From Actinomycetes bacterium (GTDB lineage Bacteria > Actinomycetota > Actinomycetes > S36-B12), in assembly GCA_030425745.1 (NCBI GenBank), contig JAUHZW010000039.1, forward strand, positions 1 to 12,647: DNA of 12,647 nucleotides, in the 5' to 3' direction. Position 1 is the stretch's first letter. Every line of letters begins with the position of its first letter. Made by a program: the position numbers and the translations under genes. This document shows positions 1 to 5,150 of the stretch, one piece after another. Below the pieces are notes generated by a model, which worked only from the letters and a program-made list of their open reading frames with translations, made no database searches and was not told the DNA's origin.

Positions 1-350
1 AGAAGATCCAGGTGAACGTGCTGAACGGCACCACCACCAAGAAGCTGGCGAAGAAGGTGGCGCGGCAGCTGAAGAAGCAGGGCTTCATCGTCCGCGAGGT
101 GGGCAACGCCGACACGACCGACTACACCCAGACGACCGTCCTATACGACAAGAACTGGGATGAGTCGGCCAAGACGGTGATCGCGGCGATGGACGCGCAG
201 GAGTCCAAGAAGGTCAAGAAGCAGGGGGCCGTGATCGACATCATCGTCGGCTCGGACTTCGATGCCGTGCAGCCGGTCGAGATCCTCGACATCACCCAGG
301 ACTACACCGCGCAGGTCAACACCGGCGACGAGAAGTTCTGCGCCTCCTGA
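1..350 (+). CDS. LytR_C-domain protein, C-terminal part (5' end outside window)
   Basis: The reading frame is open from the left edge (codons in phase with position 3) to a TGA at 348-350, so the gene starts upstream and about 115 residues are visible. The segment begins with a V-x-VLNGT strand, then a Lys-rich amphipathic helix, GF-x-V-x-x-VGNA and TTVLYD. This is the usual order of the LytR_C domain (the C-terminal domain of LCP cell-wall ligases, also found in small stand-alone membrane proteins). The visible part has no membrane segment and ends in a polar tail with a Cys four codons from the stop. It could be the tail of an LCP (LytR-CpsA-Psr) glycopolymer transferase or a small anchored LytR_C protein; the missing N-terminus would decide. 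Both fit an envelope role, in line with the glycosyltransferase genes that follow. The GTG at 12 is inside the domain and is not the real start. Confidence 0.8.
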   Translation, partial: KIQVNVLNGTTTKKLAKKVARQLKKQGFIVREVGNADTTDYTQTTVLYDKNWDESAKTVIAAMDAQESKKVKKQGAVIDIIVGSDFDAVQPVEILDITQDYTAQVNTGDEKFCAS

Positions 351-446
351 GCATCGTTCGCCCCAGCAACACCAGACTCTCGGTCCACCCGATCCGACTG
401 TGTTCGGACTCACACGCCCCAGTACCGGGCAGGTGGCGAGAGTGGA

Positions 447-475
447 TGGACACCCTTGCGGGCGTGTGGCATATT
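447..475 (+). promoter_or_regulatory. Candidate sigma-70 type promoter
   Basis: TGGACA (447-452), one mismatch from the -35 consensus, is separated by exactly 17 nt from CATATT (470-475), which matches 4 of 6 positions of the -10 consensus. The predicted transcript start is near 482, one base before the perfect hairpin at 483-520. No open reading frame with a ribosome site follows in this direction, so the promoter, if real, would drive a short non-coding RNA. Confidence 0.4.
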
Positions 476-481
476 CACGAG

Positions 482-568
482 TGCAAGCCCCTGATGTCTC
501 CCCCGTCGTCAGGGGCTTGCTCATGTCGTGACACCTGTAGTGACACCGTTGTCGAACCCCGCAACCGC
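482..568 (+). ncRNA. Candidate small RNA with C-rich hairpin loop
   Basis: The predicted RNA opens with a perfect 12-bp stem: GCAAGCCCCTGA (483-494) pairs with TCAGGGGCTTGC (509-520). It closes a 14-nt loop holding five consecutive C residues (500-504). A weaker second stem, GTTG (548-551) with CAAC (562-565), also exposes a CCCC run. C-rich loops are typical of Gram-positive antisense-type small RNAs, and the actinobacterial 6C class has hairpins with C-run loops. The first stem could instead be a terminator for the LytR_C gene, but it lies 132 nt past that stop codon and no T-run follows it. The 3' end is a guess; the repeat array begins directly after. Confidence 0.35.
483..520 (+). repeat. 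Perfect 12-bp inverted repeat (stem-loop)
   Basis: Arms 483-494 and 509-520 are exact reverse complements, with a 14-nt loop between. The stem is strong enough to form in RNA or to be a symmetrical protein site in DNA. The downstream bases TCATGTCGTG contain no T-tract, so a canonical intrinsic terminator is not supported on the + strand. Confidence 0.85.
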
Positions 569-641
569 GAGTGGTCACTGGCCGTCCGAGTGGTCACTGG
601 CCGTCCGAGTGGTCACTGGCCGTCCGAGTGGTCACTGGCCG
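569..641. repeat. 19-bp tandem repeat array A (about 3.8 copies)
   Basis: The unit GAGTGGTCACTGGCCGTCC occurs exactly at 569-587, 588-606 and 607-625, with a truncated fourth copy at 626-641. The array stops 3 nt before the TGA (645-647 on the minus strand) of the adjacent glycosyltransferase gene. Each unit contains AGTG-GT-CACT, a short imperfect palindrome. A related array with the same 19-bp period lies at 3116-3164; the units match at 16 of 19 positions. Confidence 0.95.
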
Positions 642-644
642 CCG

Positions 645-1517
645 TCAGATGACCGGCGGACGACCCGCCTTGGACATGCGCCAGACCGTCTGCCAGCTCA
701 TGCGGCGCCGCCCGCTCGGCCGATGCTCCAACCCCTCGCGCAGCCCGGCGAACCACGCCCTGAGGGCCTCCCGGTCCCGCGTCCGAGCGACGGTCATGCC
801 CACCCATGTGCCGACGTAGAGCGGTTCGAGGACGACGGGCAGGTTGCGGCGGGCCAGCCACACCCGGTTGCGGGCGTTCATCCGGTAGTAGACGTCGTGC
901 CGAGCCGGATCGATGACGGGGTGGTGGGCGACGAGGTCCGCCGCGTACCACGGCACGCGCCCGGTGTCCCACACGCGCCAGACGAGGTCAATGCCCTCAT
1001 GGGCGTAGAAGAACTCGTCCGGCCAGCCTCCGACCGCGTCGAACACATCCCTCGGCATCGCCACGGCCCCCTCCCATAGGGCCGTCGCGGGGCTCGACTC
1101 GTAGGGGTTGCCCACGCGCAGGCGTGGGACCCATCGACGCGGTGCGGGCAACCCGGTCGCATCGACCACGCGTGGCTGGATGAGCCCCAGGGTCGGATCC
1201 GCTGCGAACCGCTCTGCCACGGTCGCGAGGAAGCGCGGGTCCGGTAGCCAGGCATCGTCGTCGAGGAAGAACAGGTACTCCCCCTCGACCTGCGGCACAC
1301 CGGCGTTGCGTCCGGCCGGGATCCCGACGTTCTCGGGGAGGTGGACGCCGCGCACGCAGTCGGGCAGTCCGGTCGGTTCCCAGGAGTTGCCGACGACGAC
1401 GATGTCGGTCTCGACGCCCTCCTGAACCAGCAGGGACTCCAGCCCCCGACGCAGGTCATCTGGGCGCGTGCCCATCGTGAGGACCACGACGCCGAAGCGC
1501 GGGCGGGCACCCTTCAT
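645..1517 (-). CDS. GT2 family glycosyltransferase (rhamnosyltransferase-like)
   Basis: A 290-residue inverting GT-A glycosyltransferase that probably transfers a nucleotide-activated sugar onto an envelope glycan at the cytoplasmic face. The N-terminal nucleotide-binding fold starts with VVVLTMG (about residues 10-16). NVGIPAGRNAG (63-73) is followed by the metal-binding DDD at 86-88 in FFLDDDAW, and HEGIDLVWR (173-181) supplies the acidic acceptor-side motif seen in rhamnosyltransferase-like GT2 enzymes. No clear membrane helix is visible, although residues 226-244 are fairly hydrophobic. Its ATG (1515-1517) overlaps the TGA of the upstream CDP-alcohol transferase gene as ATGA, so the two are translationally coupled. 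The stop lies 3 nt from repeat array A. Donor and acceptor cannot be read from the sequence. Confidence 0.88.
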   Translation of the reverse strand: MKGARPRFGVVVLTMGTRPDDLRRGLESLLVQEGVETDIVVVGNSWEPTGLPDCVRGVHLPENVGIPAGRNAGVPQVEGEYLFFLDDDAWLPDPRFLATVAERFAADPTLGLIQPRVVDATGLPAPRRWVPRLRVGNPYESSPATALWEGAVAMPRDVFDAVGGWPDEFFYAHEGIDLVWRVWDTGRVPWYAADLVAHHPVIDPARHDVYYRMNARNRVWLARRNLPVVLEPLYVGTWVGMTVARTRDREALRAWFAGLREGLEHRPSGRRRMSWQTVWRMSKAGRPPVI

Positions 1518-2320
1518 CGCAGCCTGCTCGACGACAGGATCGACGCGAGGTGCCCGATGATCGTCACGACGCCGAAGATGGCCAGGAAGGCGACCAGAAA
1601 CCGGGTGACCGACAGGTCACCGACGATCGCGTCACCGATCCCGGCGATCAGAGCGAGGATCGTCAGTTCGACCGAGTGATAGGCGCGGTGGAACGGGAAG
1701 AACCGGGCCATCGACCGCAGTCGGCGCAGCAGGCTCCGGCTGGGCTGTGACACCTCGGCCTTCTCCTCCAGCCGCGGCATGTTGTTGTAGGCCCGGGAGA
1801 CATGGACCATGTCGTTGAGGGCCTTGTTGTAGAGCACCATCACCGAGATGAGTGCGCCGATCAACGGCCACGGGGTGTCCGTCCACCCGGCGTCAGGGAA
1901 GCCGGCGGCACGCATGCCCAGTGCGATGGGGATGAGCCCTTCGGCCGTGTAGTGGCCGACCCGATCGATGAAGACGCCCTTGGGCGACGTGGTCTGCCGC
2001 CAGCGGGCCACCTCGCCGTCGCTGCAGTCCCACAGCATCTGCAACTGCCCGAGGATCGCGGCCAGGAAGGCACCGGGCAGACCGGGGATGAGCAGGGCGA
2101 AGGCGGCACCTGCACCCGTCGCCACCATGAGCCAGGTGACCCCGTTGGCTGTGATGGGGGTGCGCAGCAGGATGCGCGTCAGGTACGGGGAGATCCTGCG
2201 CTGGTAGGCATCGGCGACCCAGTGCTCGGAATTGCGGCGTCCCCGCACGGCAGGCGGTTGGCAGACCTCTCGCAGCTGGGCGATGGTGGGCCGGGCCGGC
2301 CGTTCCGTCGTGCCGCTCAT
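1514..2320 (-). CDS. CDP-alcohol phosphatidyltransferase-like membrane protein
   Basis: A 268-residue integral membrane enzyme of the CDP-alcohol phosphotransferase family, which moves a phospho-alcohol from a CDP-linked donor to an acceptor alcohol with release of CMP. The signature D-x2-D-G-x2-A-R-x8-G-x3-D is intact at D98, D101, G102, A105, R106, G115 and D119. The last position of the motif (x3-D) is His123 instead of Asp. Hydrophobic segments lie at about 60-80, 82-97, 153-165, 217-235 and 240-262. The frame stays open further upstream, but ATG at 2318-2320 is preferred: AGGTGG (2326-2331, minus strand) sits 5 nt before it, and the upstream extension is antisense to the divergent gene. 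It is coupled to the downstream glycosyltransferase by an ATGA overlap. Substrate unknown; with the divergent nucleotidyltransferase it resembles split IPCT/DIPPS-type systems. Confidence 0.85.
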   Translation of the reverse strand: MSGTTERPARPTIAQLREVCQPPAVRGRRNSEHWVADAYQRRISPYLTRILLRTPITANGVTWLMVATGAGAAFALLIPGLPGAFLAAILGQLQMLWDCSDGEVARWRQTTSPKGVFIDRVGHYTAEGLIPIALGMRAAGFPDAGWTDTPWPLIGALISVMVLYNKALNDMVHVSRAYNNMPRLEEKAEVSQPSRSLLRRLRSMARFFPFHRAYHSVELTILALIAGIGDAIVGDLSVTRFLVAFLAIFGVVTIIGHLASILSSSRLR

Positions 2321-2429
2321 GGCCGCCACCTGATTCTCACGAGCCCCCACTGTACGCACGGGGATCCGGATGGTGGCGCAACGCTGCCCTACGATGGCGA
2401 GGATCATGACGACGACGACAGGAGCGCAC
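2321..2429. promoter_or_regulatory. Divergent promoter region
   Basis: This 109-nt spacer separates the minus-strand CDP-alcohol transferase from the plus-strand nucleotidyltransferase. A plus-strand -10-like TACGAT (2390-2395) would give a leader of about 28 nt. A minus-strand -10-like TACAGT (2349-2354) would give a leader of about 20 nt. Neither has a convincing -35 box. Shared control of the two genes is likely from the layout but is inferred. Confidence 0.4.
2420..2424 (+). promoter_or_regulatory. Ribosome binding site fixing a GTG start
   Basis: AGGAG lies 5 nt before GTG at 2430-2432. The competing in-frame ATGs at 2370 and 2394 have no Shine-Dalgarno sequence, and the one at 2406 has an AGGAT only 1 nt away, too close to work well. 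The GTG start also puts the nucleotide-binding loop at the usual distance from the N-terminus. Confidence 0.7.
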
Positions 2430-3119
2430 GTGCCGGTCCAGGCAGTCATCCTCGCCGCAGGCATGGGCACCCGGCTCGGTCGCCCGTGGCCCAAGCCCCT
2501 CACTCCGCTGTCCGACGGCCGGACGATCATGCAGCAGCAGATCGACAACCTGCGCGCTGTATTCGGAGACCCGCGCATCACGACCGTCGTCGGCTTCAAG
2601 CTCGAACTCATCCTCGAGGCCCACCCTGACGTGGCCTATGTCTACAACGAGGTCTACGACCAGACCAACACCAACCGCAGCCTGCTCAAGGCGCTTCGCC
2701 TGTCCGGCGAGGGCGGCGTGCTGTGGATGAACGGTGATGTCGTCTTCGACCCGACGGTTCTGACGCGTGTGCAGCCGCTGATCGATGCCGAGCAGTCCTT
2801 CATCTGCGTGAACACCGCGGTGGTCGGCGAGGAGGAGGTCAAGTACACGGTCGACGCCGAGGGCCACGTCGACCTGCTGTCGAAGCAGGTCGTGGACGCC
2901 CTGGGCGAGGCCGTCGGCATCAACTACGTCAGTGCCGAGGACAAGGCGATGCTGATCGAGCGACTGGCCGAGTGCGAGGACCTCGACTACTTCGAGCGCG
3001 GCCTCGAGCTGATGATCGAGAAGGACGCCGCCAAGGTGCTGCCGTTCGACATCAAGGACCTGTTCGCGGTCGAGGTCGACTTCGAGGAGGACCTCACCCG
3101 CGCCAACGAGCACCTGTGA
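2430..3119 (+). CDS. NTP-transferase family nucleotidyltransferase (probable cytidylyltransferase)
   Basis: A 229-residue soluble enzyme of the sugar-1-phosphate nucleotidyltransferase fold, the family that includes LicC-type and inositol-phosphate cytidylyltransferases. The N-terminus reads VILAAGMGTRLG (residues 6-17) with the substrate-contacting PKPLTPL at 21-27. NGD at 101-103 carries the metal-binding Asp. The C-terminal VEVDFEEDL (214-222) is the usual closing motif with the second metal-site Asp. The length is that of a single-domain cytidylyltransferase, with no hexapeptide-repeat domain as in GlmU. It is transcribed away from the CDP-alcohol transferase gene, which suggests that it makes that enzyme's CDP-linked donor. 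The substrate could be phosphocholine, glycerol-phosphate, inositol-phosphate or a sugar phosphate; the sequence does not decide. Its TGA lies within repeat array B. Confidence 0.85.
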   Translation: MPVQAVILAAGMGTRLGRPWPKPLTPLSDGRTIMQQQIDNLRAVFGDPRITTVVGFKLELILEAHPDVAYVYNEVYDQTNTNRSLLKALRLSGEGGVLWMNGDVVFDPTVLTRVQPLIDAEQSFICVNTAVVGEEEVKYTVDAEGHVDLLSKQVVDALGEAVGINYVSAEDKAMLIERLAECEDLDYFERGLELMIEKDAAKVLPFDIKDLFAVEVDFEEDLTRANEHL

Positions 3120-3164
3120 CCACTCGAACGGGAAGTGACCGCTCGAACGGGAAGTGACCACTCG
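3116..3164. repeat. 19-bp tandem repeat array B (about 2.6 copies)
   Basis: GTGACCACTCGAACGGGAA at 3116-3134 is followed by a copy with one change (A to G at the seventh base) at 3135-3153 and a partial copy at 3154-3164. The first unit contains the TGA stop (3117-3119) of the nucleotidyltransferase. Read on the opposite strand the unit is CGAGTGGTCACTTCCCGTT, 16 of 19 identical to array A. The array fills most of a 62-nt convergent junction. Confidence 0.93.
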
Positions 3165-3181
3165 CGGGTGGTGGAGCGTGG

Positions 3182-4105
3182 CTAGCGCAGGGCGCGGACG
3201 CGGTCGATGAGCACCTCGGCACGGGCGTCGAAACTGTGCTCCCGCGCGATGCTCGACGCGAGATCGAGTCGTGCGGCACGACCGGCGAAGGCCTCGTCAG
3301 GGTCACGTCCGAGCAGCGCCGACCACTCGGCAGCACTCGCGGCCGTACGCACAACGTCACCGAAGACATCGGTCAGGCCGGTTGCCGGATCCGACACCAG
3401 TCGCGCGCCCGTCGCCGCGACGTCGAACAGTCGATTCGACAGGAAGCCCTCCGCCGCCATGTCCGGCCAGTGGTCGTTCATGACGACCCGCGCCGATGCG
3501 TAGACCGCCGGGAGGTCCGCCGGATCGAGGAAGTCGCCAGCGATGCGATCGGAGGGAAGGAACTCCTCCCATCCCACGCCGTGGACGTCGACATCGAGTC
3601 CCGCCTCGATCGCAGCCCGGACACATGGCCGGTACTCCCCGCGGGTCGAGCCGACGAACAGCCGTTGTGCGCCGGAGTCCGCCGGTGCAGCACCGGGGTG
3701 GAAGCGCTCAGGAGCCGTGGCCTGCAGCAGCGGTGTGACGGGAACGTCGAACTCCCCCGCCCGCGACCAGTGCGCGCTGGCCGCGAACACGGCGTCGTAC
3801 TGATCCGGCTCGTCCGCCTCCACCAGCTCGGGGTGGCTGATGACCCACAACAGCCACAGGGGTCGGCGCTCGCGCCGGCGGCGCGGCACGAAGCGCTGGA
3901 GCCCCCGCAGCACGAGGACGACATCATCGTCCTCACGCGCCTCGGAGTCACCGCCCTTGCGAAAGACGACCTTCGCCTGCTGGCCGGCCCGCTCGAGCGC
4001 GGCGACCAGGTCACGGGCGAAGACGGTGTCTCCCCACTGGTCCCCCGCCGGGGGCCTCGGGGCAGCGACCACCACGGACCACTGGAGCCGCTTGCGGCCG
4101 AACAT
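3182..4105 (-). CDS. GT-B glycosyltransferase (Glyco_trans_1_2/CgeB-like)
   Basis: A 307-residue glycosyltransferase, probably of the GT-B fold. The N-terminal half has a Rossmann-like start (VVVAAPRPP at 11-19, then WGDTVFARDLVAALERAG at 24-41) and WVISHPELV (87-95). The C-terminal half holds RLFVGSTRGEYR (148-159), an HGVGW turn (175-179) and the donor-site segment EGFLSNRLFDVAATGARLVSD (219-239), where the Glu after the helix is the usual nucleotide-sugar contact. This resembles the CgeB-like group-1 glycosyltransferases. ATG at 4103-4105 is preferred over an upstream extension of the frame because it begins 1 nt after the TGA of the preceding gene (4107-4109), with a GAGGG stretch about 8 nt upstream. 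It is the last gene of a three-gene glycosyltransferase unit. Sugar and acceptor are unknown. Confidence 0.82.
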   Translation of the reverse strand: MFGRKRLQWSVVVAAPRPPAGDQWGDTVFARDLVAALERAGQQAKVVFRKGGDSEAREDDDVVLVLRGLQRFVPRRRRERRPLWLLWVISHPELVEADEPDQYDAVFAASAHWSRAGEFDVPVTPLLQATAPERFHPGAAPADSGAQRLFVGSTRGEYRPCVRAAIEAGLDVDVHGVGWEEFLPSDRIAGDFLDPADLPAVYASARVVMNDHWPDMAAEGFLSNRLFDVAATGARLVSDPATGLTDVFGDVVRTAASAAEWSALLGRDPDEAFAGRAARLDLASSIAREHSFDARAEVLIDRVRALR

Positions 4106-4106
4106 C

Positions 4107-5150
4107 TCAGCCGCCCTCGACGACGTCGCCGCGTTCGGCCGCCGGGAGCCCCCGCAGGAACCCCAGGCCCCACGCCCCATGCATGGTCGCGTAGACCGCG
4201 GGCAGGCGCAGTGTCGATCCCGGCGACAACGCCGGTGCCGTGCGCGCACTGACCGCGCTCGCACCGAGGTTCGCCAGCGCATACCCGACAGGAGCCGCGA
4301 GCCCGAGCCCGACGACCCAGGGATGCCGCGTGGCCGCACCCGCTGCCGCGAGCGCGAGCCCGGCCCCGATGGCCGTCACCGCGGCAGGAGCGGCCAGGTA
4401 GCGCAGGGAGACGGTCTCCGGATGCCGGCGCGCCACCTCGCGGCGCCACCGGCCGTAGTCGTGGTACTGACGGGCGAGGGCCTTGAGGGTGTGACGGGGT
4501 CGGTAGGTCACGTGCATCTCGGGGGTGAACCAGATGACACCGCCGGTCTGCCGGATACGCAGGTTCATCTCCCAGTCCTGCGCGCGCACCATCGTCTCGT
4601 CGTACCCCCCGACGCGCTCGAGTGCCGACCGACGGAAGCAGCCGAGGTACACCGTGGGCGCCTCCCCCGCCTCGCCCCCGACATGGAAGGACGCTCCACC
4701 GACCCCGAACACCGAGGTCATGGCGCGAGCCACAGCGTCCTCGAAGTCATTGGTGCCCTCGGCCGCCATGACACCACCGACGTTGTCGGCGCCCGTCTCC
4801 TCCAGCACCCGCACCCCGGTGGCGACATAGTCGGACGGGACCATCGAGTGGCCGTCGATGCGGACGATCACCTCACCGGTGCTCGCGGCGATCGCTGCGT
4901 TGAGGCCCGCCGGGGTGCGACCGGACGGGTTGTCGACGACGGTCACATGGTCGTGAGTGGCCGCGACCTCGTCGGCGACCTGCCTGGTCCGATCCCGCGA
5001 CGGGCCGACCGCGACGACGATGTCGAGCTCTCCCGGGTACTCCTGCGCGAGCAGTCGCTCGATCGCATCCGCGAGATGCCGCTCCTCGTTGACGACGGTC
5101 ATGATGATGGAGACGGAGGGCCAGGTGATCTCCGGCTCGGGCGGGTTCAT
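4107..5150 (-). CDS. GT2 glycosyltransferase with C-terminal membrane region (ExoA-like)
   Basis: A 347-residue family 2 glycosyltransferase. The GT-A domain runs from about residue 11 to 215: VSIIMTVVNEERHL (13-26), NPSGRTPAGLNAAI (74-87), the metal-site VRIDGHS (96-102), then AQDWEMNLRIRQTGG (190-204) for the acceptor and base side. Residues 250-300 are strongly hydrophobic and form about two membrane helices, followed by a shorter hydrophobic stretch near 317-334. This layout matches ExoA/succinoglycan-type enzymes that extend a lipid-linked oligosaccharide on the cytoplasmic face of the membrane. ATG at 5148-5150 overlaps the TGA of the upstream gene (ATGA); the frame stays open further upstream but that part is only a shadow of the neighbour. 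The downstream glycosyltransferase starts 1 nt after its stop, so the three are almost certainly one operon. Confidence 0.87.
   Translation of the reverse strand: MNPPEPEITWPSVSIIMTVVNEERHLADAIERLLAQEYPGELDIVVAVGPSRDRTRQVADEVAATHDHVTVVDNPSGRTPAGLNAAIAASTGEVIVRIDGHSMVPSDYVATGVRVLEETGADNVGGVMAAEGTNDFEDAVARAMTSVFGVGGASFHVGGEAGEAPTVYLGCFRRSALERVGGYDETMVRAQDWEMNLRIRQTGGVIWFTPEMHVTYRPRHTLKALARQYHDYGRWRREVARRHPETVSLRYLAAPAAVTAIGAGLALAAAGAATRHPWVVGLGLAAPVGYALANLGASAVSARTAPALSPGSTLRLPAVYATMHGAWGLGFLRGLPAAERGDVVEGG

Larger units (their letters stand above)
351..644. other. Gene-free interval with promoter, hairpin and repeats
   Basis: No convincing protein gene lies here; the overlapping open frames have no recognisable domain and run through the tandem repeats. 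In order it holds about 95 nt without visible structure, a sigma-70-like promoter pointing right (447-475), a perfect hairpin (483-520), two direct copies of GTGACACC (528-535 and 540-547), a weak second stem (548-565) and a 19-bp repeat array (569-641). The flanking genes converge on it. Confidence 0.6.

Noticed and set aside
569..641. CRISPR array
   Set aside because: The repeats are 19 bp and directly adjoining, with no spacers and no cas genes nearby.
528..1079. Plus-strand open frame running through repeat array A
   Set aside because: Its N-terminus is only the translated 19-bp repeat and the rest is antisense to the GT2 gene; it has no ribosome site.
2337..3161. 274-codon minus-strand open frame opposite the nucleotidyltransferase
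   Set aside because: Its predicted start lies within repeat array B, and it mirrors the codon bias of the real plus-strand gene. No family motif is present.
3116..3164. Intrinsic terminator formed by repeat array B
   Set aside because: The AGTG/CACT arms are only 4 bp and no T-run follows, so a classical terminator cannot be claimed; a 3'-end role remains possible and is listed as a finding.
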